In this document: positions 1 through 7,005 of the stretch, one piece after another
How the letters are laid out: every line of letters starts with the position of its first letter
Position numbering within the stretch: the first letter of the stretch is position 1
Assembly: GCA_965602945.1 (NCBI GenBank)
Contig: CBFDBC010000013.1
Coordinates: forward strand, 1 to 30,403
DNA from: JAUXEH01 sp965602945
Lineage (GTDB): Bacteria; Acidobacteriota; Aminicenantia; Aminicenantales; Aminicenantaceae
Length of the DNA: 30,403 nt
Direction: 5' to 3'
Position numbers and translations under genes: made by a program
Notes under the pieces: model-generated
Database searches by the model: none
Seen by the model: only the letters and a program-made list of their open reading frames with translations
What the model was told of the DNA's origin: nothing

Positions 1-1224
1 GGCGAAGGATTGAACATCGGGGGCTATGGTTGCGATCTTGGCCCAGCTGTGGCTGTGGCCCGAAAAATCATGGCTGGGGCTGTTGGGAAGGCCTGGAAAG
101 CCTCCATGGCAAGCGTTGCAGTGCGTGCTGCCGTGGCAGTCAAAGCAGTCACGGGCCCGGGCAAGATGAAAACCGTCCTCGTTGGTGGCATTGTCCTTCC
201 ACGCCAGGTTGACGCCTGATGCAGAGAAAGCCTGGGCCGTGAGTTGAGAGGGAGGCAGAGGTGGATCATCACCAGCTGGAGGCCCCAGGTCCATAACGAT
301 AGGCAGGTGGTCGGATGCCCGGTAGAGCGCATCGGCCGTGTCTTGGGGGACGATCCCGTTGTCAGGTACCGTGACCGCCTTCTTGAAGTGTTTTCCGTCA
401 TTGCCGTAAGCGATATAGCTTCCCTCTCTGTAGGTAAAATCTTCATCATCGACGATGCCCTGCGATACGAAGAAATTGTCGTAGCGGTCTTTCAAACCCC
501 CGGAAGCACCGACACCGGTGTCCAGCTGCCGGGTCGACCTGGAAAAGGTTATCTGGTGCTTCTTCTTATTGTGCCATCTGCCCTTGAGGGCGAGGGGATC
601 GACGAGGCGGCCGTTGCTGCCCGCGGCATCGGCTGTCAGTATCTTGAAGGCCTTGTCCTTGGTACCTGCCAGATTAAAGGTGCCGCACACCACAAAGAAG
701 TCTCCGGGCTGGTGAGTCATATCCAGGTGTGCGCGAAGAAGCTCAACGTCAGCATCTCTCAGGTTCTTGGCCGCCGTATTCGCCCCTTCCGGGAGATGGG
801 CGGAATACACATACAGTGTATTTCCCTTGCCATCACCTTTTTTGATCTTGACAGTGTATCCCCACATACTCCGGTTCAGTGTCTGAATTTCATCTTGGGA
901 GGTCAATTTGATGGTTTTTTTATTGTAAAAGAAGGCGGTGGCTGTGCCCTCCTGGTTCGTGAACTTGGCCTTTTTATACAGTTTTTTGGTGTGATTGAGG
1001 ACCTTGTTCAGGAACAGGGTTACACCATCGGCATCTACCATGTCCTGCACGACCAGAATATCAGGCTGAAGCTCGGCCAGCACCGTTTTGAAATCTTCGA
1101 CCCTGTCGTCGGAAAGGGCTCCGAATTCAAGCGCGTTCCAGCTCACGATCTTCAGCGCCTGCAGCGAGGCCGGCAGCAATAAAAACAGCATGACCAATCC
1201 GGCTATTAAGATGGGTTTTCGCAT
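1..1224 (-). CDS. Secreted endonuclease/exonuclease/phosphatase-fold protein with FN3-like tail and CxxCH motifs (3' end beyond window)
   Basis: The first 408 codons are visible and the frame is open to the window edge. A Sec signal peptide (about residues 1-23, ending SLQA) is followed by an EEP (DNase I-like) fold. Recognisable blocks are SWN (28-30), ILVVQD (56-61), SAHL (141-144), GTFN (181-184), KDRYDNFFVS (245-254) and the well-kept SDHLPIV (304-310). The layout matches the secreted EEP family in which GNDG and a final SDHLP block are typical. Two usual active-site residues differ: GDFN reads GTFN and QE reads QD. From about residue 327 an FN3-like strand pattern begins (NLAWKDNATNEDGF). 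It is interrupted by a Cys/His-rich stretch with two CxxCH motifs (C360-H364 and C369-H373), then resumes with SWAKIATI. The start is fixed by an AGGGAGG ribosome site. The protein is exported, but its substrate is unknown and catalysis is uncertain. Confidence 0.82.
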   Translation of the reverse strand, partial: MRKPILIAGLVMLFLLLPASLQALKIVSWNALEFGALSDDRVEDFKTVLAELQPDILVVQDMVDADGVTLFLNKVLNHTKKLYKKAKFTNQEGTATAFFYNKKTIKLTSQDEIQTLNRSMWGYTVKIKKGDGKGNTLYVYSAHLPEGANTAAKNLRDADVELLRAHLDMTHQPGDFFVVCGTFNLAGTKDKAFKILTADAAGSNGRLVDPLALKGRWHNKKKHQITFSRSTRQLDTGVGASGGLKDRYDNFFVSQGIVDDEDFTYREGSYIAYGNDGKHFKKAVTVPDNGIVPQDTADALYRASDHLPIVMDLGPPAGDDPPLPPSQLTAQAFSASGVNLAWKDNATNEDGFHLARARDCFDCHGSTHCNACHGGFPGLPNSPSHDFSGHSHSWAKIATIAPDVQSFA

Positions 1225-1248
1225 GAGTGCCTCCCTATTTTGTTATTG

Positions 1249-1285
1249 AGAATATGATTATATTCTAAGGAAAACTGGGAGTCAA
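1249..1285 (-). promoter_or_regulatory. Promoter of the EEP gene with an overlapping inverted repeat
   Basis: On the minus strand TTGACT (1280-1285) and TATAAT (1257-1262) are separated by exactly 17 bases, a near-consensus sigma-70 promoter about 30 bases upstream of the start codon. A perfect 7-bp inverted repeat AGAATAT-GATT-ATATTCT (1249-1266) covers the -10 box and could be a repressor site. The promoter is well supported; the operator is inference. Confidence 0.6.
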
Positions 1286-1329
1286 GCGAGGGACCCTTAA
1301 GACTCTCACAGGCGAGCTCTTGAGGAGGG

Positions 1330-1357
1330 TGACCTGCCCCCCGTCAATGTACCACCT
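1330..1357 (+). mobile_element. Possible insertion-sequence terminal remnant
   Basis: The sequence beginning TGACCTGCCCCCCGTCAATG resembles, from memory, the termini of some IS3-family elements, which start with TG and carry a C-rich run. No transposase gene or second end is present nearby, so at most this is a relic. The resemblance was not checked against an IS database. Confidence 0.2.
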
Positions 1358-1415
1358 GCATAAATCTGGACACGGTTGACTAGATCAACCATGAAGGTCT
1401 ACCCCTAAAAACTAA

Positions 1416-1443
1416 TCCCCCTGGCCGGACTCGAACCGGCGAC
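1416..1443 (-). other. tRNA 3'-end fragment (T arm plus acceptor strand), possible attachment-site remnant
   Basis: Read on the minus strand, GCCGG-TTCGAGT-CCGGC is a complete T arm with a perfect 5-bp stem (1424-1440). It is followed by a seven-base acceptor-like strand CAGGGGG and an A in the discriminator position. No matching 5' acceptor strand (CCCCCTG), D arm or anticodon arm precedes it, and no CCA follows, whereas both intact tRNA genes in this window encode CCA. Such 3' pieces are typically left by integrases that target tRNA genes. Confidence 0.45.
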
Positions 1444-1657
1444 ACACGGAATAGATGAGAATACCCTAATCCCTCAACCGTCTATCTTATGAGGCAATTT
1501 CCGGCACTATGCCGTCATCTCAACTTCGGGAAGCAGGGGCAGGATGTCATCTTTTCCAGGTCTGGCATGCAAATCCGCAATTTGAGGCTCAGGTCCTCAT
1601 CTTTGTGGTTGATGGGCAACCAGTTATCCGCAGGCACATCCTCCGGCTTCAATCAGC

Positions 1658-4039
1658 TTATTCTATATCAAACACCACCTTGTGCAATTGACCCGGGGTG
1701 AACATGAACTTACCTCTGTCCTCATACTCAAGATTGACAGGCATCCCCTCGTCCCTGCCTATATCAAAAGTTTCATGGGCGGTATACGCACCGTAAACGG
1801 TCGCTTTAATATCTATTTCCCCAACTTTCTCATCGTTGATAAAAAGCTCTACCGTCGACGGTCCGTTTAACACGGCTTCCTTCATGGTGTGCTTCAATGT
1901 AATTTTAATATCTCCATAGGGGATTTTTACTCCTGCAAAGTCGTGCCAGTACAATCCCAGGGTGGAGAAGCTGTAGCGCAGCTTTCCGTCTTTTATAAAC
2001 AGGACTTGCCCACCCATGTGTTCCCCCACAGCATAAATCACACCTTCAGTAGTTCTGTCGGCGGTGATGTAGGCGTTGACCTCATAGTTGTTCGATTTGA
2101 TAAACGGTCCGGCCATCTCAGGGACTCGATATACATTGGTGGTCAGTTCCCAGTGCTTTTTGGCTACCGCTGCCGGATTTGATTCTGGCTGCAAAATTCT
2201 GCCCAAGGATCCGCCCACTGGGTACACATCATACTTTTCCGCTTCATTCCAGAAGATTTCTTCCAACTCTTTTACCTTCTCGGGATATTGCTCAGCTAGG
2301 TTGACCGATTGTGCCGGATCTTCATTAATATTGTATAATTCCCATTCGGTGTTTAGCGGATCGAAGTTTGCTAAGGCACTAGGATCAACCGACCATGGGA
2401 TCCTGTAAGGTTTTCCTGCCAAAGTCCACCCTTCGTGATAGATGCCGATAAAACCGGTCATTTCGAAATATTGAGTAGGATGGTTAGTTTTTGCCTCCGG
2501 GTTATCCCATGCATACGTCAGAGACTTACCGGGCCGCTCCATGACTTTTTGCCCATTTACATAATCGGGTTGAGGAATCCCGGTTACTTCTAGTATGGTT
2601 GGGAAAATATCGGTCACATTCTGAAACTGTCTTCTCCATTCCCCTTTGGCTTTAATCATTTTCGGATAACGTACCGCTGTTGCAGAAATCGTACCTCCGA
2701 AATGCGATGCCATTTGCTTTGTCCACTGAAAGGGTGTGGAGGTTGACCATGCCCAGGCCACAGAAAAATGATTCGCTAGGTGAGGGCCACCCCATTCTTC
2801 TAATCCTCCGTAGCGTTCCAGAAGCTCTAATTGCTGCTCCATTGTCAGAGGAGGGAATCCATTTTGCATCAACAATTCTGAAACCGTTCCTGTAGGAGTG
2901 CCTTCTGCCGTAGCACCGTTATCAGCGGCCAGGTAAATGACCAGAGTATCGTCCAGTTCGCCCATGTCTTCAAGGTGATCGATCACCCTGCCAACGTGGA
3001 AATCCACATGTTCTAAAAAGGCAGCATTGATCTCCATTTGCCGGGAAAGATATTCTCGTCCTTCTTCACTGAAAGAATCCCAGGCAGGAATTGTTTCAGG
3101 ACGGGGAACCAATTGAGCATCTTCCGGCACTAGACCCAACTTCTTTTGACGGGCCAGAACTTCTTCACGATACACGTCCCATCCCTGATCGAACTGACCT
3201 TTATACTTATCGCGCCATTCTTTCGGAACCTGAAGGGGGGCATGTATGGCACCGGGCGTGTAATACATAAAGAAGGGGGCATCCCTTAAACCTTTCCAGT
3301 TATCCAACCAACTGATGGCCTGGTCGGCCATATCGTGTGATAGGTGATAGGTAGAGCCATCTGCATTGGTTTTTGGTGTTTCAATGGCCGTATTGTTTTC
3401 ATACAGCAAGGGATAAAATTGATTGGTCTCTCCACCCAGGAATCCATAAAAATATTCGAATCCCCACATACCCGTTGGCCAGGCCTGAAATGGACCTACA
3501 GGAGAGGCTTCTTCCATGGGAGTATTGTGCCACTTTCCAAATGCCGCTGTGGCGTAACCATTATCCGTCAGGATTTTGGCAATGGAGGGTGTGGAATAAT
3601 CCATTTGGGAATTGTAGCCGGGGTAGCCCGAGGCAAATTCCGATATAATACCTGTCCCGATGGTATGAATATTATATCCGGTCAGCAGAGATCCTCTGGT
3701 AGGAGAACATACCGCTGCGACCGACATATGGGTATAACGGATACCTTCATTTCCAATACGGTCAAATGAAGGTGTTTTCATTACCCCGCCGAAAGAACCG
3801 GCATTGGAATATCCAGTATCATCCAGCATGATTACTAGCACATTGGGTGCTCCTTCGGGAGCTTTTCGCGACCCTACAAAATAGGGCTTTGAATCAGCCA
3901 AGGTTTTGCCGGCCGTACCCTTCCATTCATCTAAAGGATAGGGAATGGCGTTTGTCTCTGCGCTTTGTTCCTGCTGTTGAGTGCAGGCAAAAGCTAAAAC
4001 AATAAACAGGAGCGTTGTTGTAACCCGAACTGTTTTCAT
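1658..4039 (-). CDS. Arylsulfatase, predicted lipoprotein
   Basis: A 793-residue type I sulfatase of the alkaline-phosphatase superfamily, of the long (about 780-residue) arylsulfatase class. The signature CSPTRG (C111-G116) contains the cysteine converted to formylglycine in this family. Metal-binding LDD is at residues 72-74 and AADNG occurs later in the N-terminal domain. The N-terminus is a signal peptide ending in A-F-A-C19, a plausible lipobox, so the mature protein is probably anchored to a membrane facing the periplasm. The start at 4039 is chosen because GGAGGAAA lies just before it; the open frame further upstream is only a shadow of the next gene. It starts 11 bases after the outer-membrane gene stops, consistent with one transcript. 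Its base composition is visibly AT-richer than that partner. The natural sulfate ester cannot be told from sequence, and no maturase gene is in view. Confidence 0.92.
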   Translation of the reverse strand: MKTVRVTTTLLFIVLAFACTQQQEQSAETNAIPYPLDEWKGTAGKTLADSKPYFVGSRKAPEGAPNVLVIMLDDTGYSNAGSFGGVMKTPSFDRIGNEGIRYTHMSVAAVCSPTRGSLLTGYNIHTIGTGIISEFASGYPGYNSQMDYSTPSIAKILTDNGYATAAFGKWHNTPMEEASPVGPFQAWPTGMWGFEYFYGFLGGETNQFYPLLYENNTAIETPKTNADGSTYHLSHDMADQAISWLDNWKGLRDAPFFMYYTPGAIHAPLQVPKEWRDKYKGQFDQGWDVYREEVLARQKKLGLVPEDAQLVPRPETIPAWDSFSEEGREYLSRQMEINAAFLEHVDFHVGRVIDHLEDMGELDDTLVIYLAADNGATAEGTPTGTVSELLMQNGFPPLTMEQQLELLERYGGLEEWGGPHLANHFSVAWAWSTSTPFQWTKQMASHFGGTISATAVRYPKMIKAKGEWRRQFQNVTDIFPTILEVTGIPQPDYVNGQKVMERPGKSLTYAWDNPEAKTNHPTQYFEMTGFIGIYHEGWTLAGKPYRIPWSVDPSALANFDPLNTEWELYNINEDPAQSVNLAEQYPEKVKELEEIFWNEAEKYDVYPVGGSLGRILQPESNPAAVAKKHWELTTNVYRVPEMAGPFIKSNNYEVNAYITADRTTEGVIYAVGEHMGGQVLFIKDGKLRYSFSTLGLYWHDFAGVKIPYGDIKITLKHTMKEAVLNGPSTVELFINDEKVGEIDIKATVYGAYTAHETFDIGRDEGMPVNLEYEDRGKFMFTPGQLHKVVFDIE

Positions 4040-4050
4040 TTTTCCTCCAA

Positions 4051-4851
4051 TTATTTCCCAGTCAAGAGACTCATGGGAAGGATGAACTGCACCTGGATCC
4101 GGAACTGCCACTTTGGCCCGATGTCGGGTTTGATGACGTTGTAGTAGGCCCCCACCTGGGCATTGACGGGGAGCTTTCCCAGCCGAAAGAGCTTGCCGAT
4201 CCCCCCGCCGAAGGGAACGACGAACTTCTGCCCCTCGGCCGCTTTCCAGTTGGCCGTGATCACGGGGGCGCTGTTCACATACAATCCGTTCCCGAGCTGG
4301 CGCACGATGAAATACTGGAGGAGCCCCTTGCTCACATCGTGTCGATCCGAGTTGCCTGCGAAGGACCAAACCGTGTTGGCCAGGATACCGAGTGTCCAGG
4401 GTCCGGGCTGGGCCAGGACCACAATGGAGGGACCGATGCTCCACTTTTGCGAGCCTCTCATCTCGCCGCCCGTGGGGATATCCAGGGCCACACCGGGTCC
4501 CCAGGTCAGGTTACCCTTGGCGGGAGGGACGTAAAAGGCTGTGAACGTGGTGTCGGCCAGGCCGGATGAATAGGATCCGCTCTCCGCGGTGATGTCCGGC
4601 AGCCAGACGACCGGGAGGATCGTCCGGGTGATGATCTTGCCCCCGACCAGGGGTATGACCGGCTGGAAGTTGAGCACGTTGCGGCTGCGGTCGTACTCCC
4701 CCAGGCCGAAGTCGAGATTGTTCTGTATCGGGATGCTGATCAGGTCGGCCAAAGGATTGGCCGCGGCCTGGGCCAGCTCCTCGTTCGATTCCTGGGCGCT
4801 TAGCGAGGTAGCCGCAAACAGAATGAAAATACCCAAGCAACAATAGGACAT
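4051..4851 (-). CDS. Outer-membrane beta-barrel protein, putative porin/transporter-like
   Basis: A 266-residue protein with an N-terminal hydrophobic signal segment ending SLSAQ (about residue 20), followed by alternating polar/hydrophobic strands and many Gly/Tyr/Trp residues, and ending in strand-like FRIQVQFILP. This matches the family often labelled neuromedin U-like or transporter, small outer-membrane barrels of unknown cargo. It precedes the sulfatase on the same strand with an 11-base gap, so it may help bring sulfated substrate to the enzyme (inference). The ATG at 4851 lacks a ribosome site and gives a signal peptide without basic residues. An in-frame CTG at 4866 follows AAGGAG by 6 bases and would add a Lys-Lys pair, so the true start may be there. 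Confidence 0.75.
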   Translation of the reverse strand: MSYCCLGIFILFAATSLSAQESNEELAQAAANPLADLISIPIQNNLDFGLGEYDRSRNVLNFQPVIPLVGGKIITRTILPVVWLPDITAESGSYSSGLADTTFTAFYVPPAKGNLTWGPGVALDIPTGGEMRGSQKWSIGPSIVVLAQPGPWTLGILANTVWSFAGNSDRHDVSKGLLQYFIVRQLGNGLYVNSAPVITANWKAAEGQKFVVPFGGGIGKLFRLGKLPVNAQVGAYYNVIKPDIGPKWQFRIQVQFILPMSLLTGK

Positions 4852-4931
4852 ATTTTTTTTCGTCAGAGTTGTCTCCTTATTTTTTCGTGCTGACTTATGT
4901 GATTTTGTTTGTTTTCCCGATGAGTGGCATC

Positions 4932-4961
4932 AGTATAACAAAAATATATAGCAAGCACCAA
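4932..4961 (-). promoter_or_regulatory. Possible promoter of the porin-sulfatase pair
   Basis: On the minus strand TATACT (4932-4937) lies 18 bases downstream of TTGGTG (4956-4961). The -10 box is good and the -35 weak. It sits about 65 bases upstream of the predicted start in an AT-rich stretch and is the best candidate for this transcript. Confidence 0.3.
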
Positions 4962-5090
4962 TGAGCATAGAAACTTTGATTTTGAGTATTGATTTTATGT
5001 GCTTAAAAATATAGGCTTTTTTGTATACTTTTGCCTTGAGGAAGACACGGTTCTTATTATCCAGGGGAGATTCTATAGGAGTGGGGAAGA

Positions 5091-5750
5091 ATGAAACGAA
5101 TTTTATGCTTTTTTGCTGCCTCCTGTCTGGTCCTGTGGGCAGGAAATGTTCATGCTCAGATTCAGGAGGCAATCCATAGGGTGGAGCTCAGCGACGCTGC
5201 CGATGATGTGCGAGACAGCGGCGATAATCCAGGGAAGGATGTCGTTAAAGTCATATTGGACACAGACGGCACAAACCTGAATTTCACGGTGGTTCTGGCC
5301 GAGGAAGCTGTATTTTATCTCAAGGGCCATCAGGCCGGAGATGTTATCGAGGTGCTGCTGGATGTGGACTCCAATGAGTCCACTGGGGGAAAGCCGTTTT
5401 TTTACCCAAAATCGGGATTCGAATTCCAGATCGAGGTGGGAGCTTGCATCGAGTATGAGAATGGAGGGATGGCCTGTGCAGGAGGGCTGCAGGATGCCAA
5501 GGAGATCAATTACTTCTCCACCTATGCGCTGCAAAAATTTACAGAAGGCTCTGATATGGATCTGATCAGTGAGCCGTTCAACTGGAAAGACCGCGGAAAA
5601 GACATCCAGGGAAATATGATTGAGGTTACAATCCCCTATGCGGCCATGCAGCTGGCACCCGGGCAGTCCGTCAGGATCGCTGTCAAGGAGAATGACGATG
5701 CCACGTTTAAGGAAGAATATCTTCCCGAGGTGCTCCTGACCCTAAAATAG
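5091..5750 (+). CDS. Exported protein of unknown function
   Basis: I do not recognise this 219-residue protein. It begins with a clear Sec signal peptide (MKRI basic start, hydrophobic core, NVHAQ cleavage region near residue 22). The mature part is acidic, cysteine-poor and rich in beta-strand patterns, with Asp-rich turns such as LLDVDSNEST and a closing strand set IEVTIPYAAMQLAPGQSVRI. The pattern suggests a beta-sandwich, perhaps of the DOMON or carbohydrate-binding kind, but this is a guess. An AGGAG site 7 bases before the ATG supports the start. It is transcribed divergently from the porin-sulfatase pair across about 240 AT-rich bases; TATACT at 5024-5029 is a possible -10 box. Confidence 0.75.
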   Translation: MKRILCFFAASCLVLWAGNVHAQIQEAIHRVELSDAADDVRDSGDNPGKDVVKVILDTDGTNLNFTVVLAEEAVFYLKGHQAGDVIEVLLDVDSNESTGGKPFFYPKSGFEFQIEVGACIEYENGGMACAGGLQDAKEINYFSTYALQKFTEGSDMDLISEPFNWKDRGKDIQGNMIEVTIPYAAMQLAPGQSVRIAVKENDDATFKEEYLPEVLLTLK

Positions 5751-5811
5751 ACCTCCACCCGGGAATATCCTGCCCAAAAAGCTTGTCAAATGGGTTAATC
5801 GGGGGAAAGCC

Positions 5812-5886
5812 TGGTGGGCGGTACTGGATTCGAACCAGTGACCCTCGGCTTGTAAGGCCGACACTCTTCCGCTGAGCTAACCGCCC
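5812..5886 (-). tRNA. tRNA-Val (anticodon TAC)
   Basis: Read on the minus strand this folds as a standard cloverleaf. The acceptor GGGCGG pairs with CCGCCC, the anticodon stem TCGGC/GCCGA encloses the loop CTTACAA (anticodon TAC, reading GTA valine codons), and the T arm is CTGG-TTCGAAT-CCAG. The discriminator is A and the CCA end is encoded. Confidence 0.96.
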
Positions 5887-5910
5887 GATCAGTGTTGGGA
5901 ATGTGAATCT

Positions 5911-5939
5911 AACTTAGGGAAACATCCCTCCTTTGTCAA
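5911..5939 (-). promoter_or_regulatory. Likely promoter of tRNA-Val
   Basis: On the minus strand TTGACA (5934-5939) is followed after 17 bases by TAAGTT (5911-5916), about 25 bases before the tRNA 5' end. The -35 is perfect and the -10 is poor. It is arranged back to back with the rplU promoter. Confidence 0.4.
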
Positions 5940-5960
5940 GGCTGCGGAGCGATTCCGATA

Positions 5961-5989
5961 TTGACATGGGGCGGTGCATATGCTACATT
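5961..5989 (+). promoter_or_regulatory. Promoter of the rplU-rpmA-obgE operon
   Basis: TTGACA (5961-5966) is followed after 17 bases by TACATT (5984-5989), which is preceded by TGC, an extended -10 element. Transcription would begin near 5996, giving a leader of about 85 bases before rplU, room for translational feedback although no known L21 leader fold was recognised. Confidence 0.6.
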
Positions 5990-6080
5990 TACGACGGAAT
6001 TTTTTGCTTTTATGGAATGAGTCAGGCGGATCGCTGGTTCCTGCAACAGTCCAAAACGAAATCGATAAGGTTAGAGAGAG

Positions 6081-6683
6081 ATGTTTGTTGTAATCAAAAC
6101 AGGTGGAAAACAGTACAGAGCCGCGGAAGGCGATGTGCTGGCAGTTGAAAAACTTCAGGTGGAAGCGGGGAAGAAGGTCACCTTCGACGAAGTCCTGCTG
6201 TTGGTTGACAACGGCAAGGTCATGATCGGACAGCCTCACGTGGAGGATGCCGCCGTCACGGCCGTGGTGCTGGAGAACTTCAAGGACGACAAGGTCATCG
6301 TCTTCAAGAAAAAGAGGCGGAAACAGTACAAACGCAAGACGGGGCACCGCCAGCAGCTAACCCGTATCAAGATCGAGAAGATCCTGACCGGCACAGCGGC
6401 GGCTGAGACGAAGAAGGCTGCAGCGGAAAAAGCGCCAGAGGCCAAACCTGCACCGGCCAAGAAAGCTGTTCCCGCCCCCAAGAAAGAGGCTCCCGCCAAG
6501 AAGGCTGCGCCGGCTGAGAAGAAAGCCCCGGCCAAGAAGGCCGCTCCCAAGCCCAAGGCCGAGGGGGCGAAGCCAGTGAAGAAGGCCGCGCCCAAAGCCA
6601 AGCCCGCTGCCGCCTCCAAACCCAAGGCCGCGGCCAAACCCGCTGCCAAGACGACCAAGAAGGCCGGCGAGATAAAGGAGTAA
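6081..6683 (+). CDS. rplU: 50S ribosomal protein L21 with long basic Ala/Lys/Pro tail
   Basis: Residues 1-104 are a normal full-length L21 (FVVIKTGGKQYR start, KKRRKQYKRKTGHRQ near 77-91, IKIEKI at the end), which binds 23S rRNA in the large subunit. Residues 105-200 are an extra low-complexity tail built almost only of Ala, Lys and Pro, with recurring PAKKAAP-like units similar to histone H1-type sequences. The tail is in the same frame and ends 4 bases before rpmA, so it is not an annotation run-on. L21 is usually about 103 residues. Tails on L21 occur in some bacteria; here its role (extra rRNA contact or nucleic-acid binding) is inference. It is the first gene of the operon. Confidence 0.96.
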   Translation: MFVVIKTGGKQYRAAEGDVLAVEKLQVEAGKKVTFDEVLLLVDNGKVMIGQPHVEDAAVTAVVLENFKDDKVIVFKKKRRKQYKRKTGHRQQLTRIKIEKILTGTAAAETKKAAAEKAPEAKPAPAKKAVPAPKKEAPAKKAAPAEKKAPAKKAAPKPKAEGAKPVKKAAPKAKPAAASKPKAAAKPAAKTTKKAGEIKE

Positions 6684-6687
6684 GACT

Positions 6688-6942
6688 ATGGCGCATAAGA
6701 AATCCGGTGGTAGTGCCAAGAACGGCAGGGACAGTGCCTCCAAACGGCTGGGCGTCAAGCGTCACGGCGGGCAGATCGTGAGCGCCGGGTCCATCCTGGT
6801 GCGCCAGCGTGGCACTCCCTTCAAGCCCGGCCTGAACGTGGGCAGGGGTGGGGATGATACTCTGTTCGCAAAAATATCAGGTCAGGTGGTTTTTGAAACC
6901 AAAGCCAAACGGAAAGTTGTCTCTGTACTTCCGCAGTCATAA
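6688..6942 (+). CDS. rpmA: 50S ribosomal protein L27
   Basis: An 84-residue L27 with the conserved N-terminus MAHKKSGGS and the motif GRDS...KRLGVKRHGG. The N-terminal arm reaches the peptidyl-transferase centre in known ribosomes. It starts directly with the mature sequence and lacks the cleavable extension found in many Firmicutes. It follows rplU by 4 bases, the usual pairing, and lies 63 bases ahead of obgE. Confidence 0.98.
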   Translation: MAHKKSGGSAKNGRDSASKRLGVKRHGGQIVSAGSILVRQRGTPFKPGLNVGRGGDDTLFAKISGQVVFETKAKRKVVSVLPQS

Positions 6943-6975
6943 TACAATTTCCCTGGATTATTCACGGTCCGAGGT

Positions 6976-6993
6976 CGCCTCAGGTTCGAGGCG
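6976..6993 (+). other. Small stem-loop between rpmA and obgE
   Basis: CGCCTC (6976-6981) and GAGGCG (6988-6993) form a 6-bp GC-rich stem with a 6-base loop ending 12 bases before the obgE start. No T run follows, so it is not an obvious terminator. It may mark RNA processing or modulate obgE translation, whose own ribosome site is weak. Confidence 0.3.
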
Positions 6994-7005
6994 CTCAGGT
7001 TAGCC

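Larger units (their letters stand above)
1225..1657. other. Gene-free strip between the EEP gene and the sulfatase
   Basis: I see no credible coding region here. The strip holds the EEP promoter, a possible insertion-sequence end (from 1330), a short inverted repeat GGTTGA-ctaga-TCAACC (1374-1390), a tRNA 3'-end fragment (1416-1443) and otherwise featureless sequence running into the sulfatase stop codon. The collection of debris suggests a recombination junction rather than ordinary intergenic DNA. Confidence 0.6.

Noticed and set aside
244..1182. A 312-codon plus-strand frame at the left end
   Set aside because: It lies opposite the EEP gene, whose minus-strand translation shows a signal peptide and family motifs. 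The plus frame has neither.
1416..1500. A complete tRNA gene on the minus strand
   Set aside because: Only the T arm and 3' acceptor strand fit. No matching 5' acceptor, D arm or anticodon arm could be drawn.
4040..4444. An upstream extension of the sulfatase by 135 codons
   Set aside because: It runs through the outer-membrane gene in another frame, and the ATG at 4039 has a good ribosome site and lipoprotein signal.
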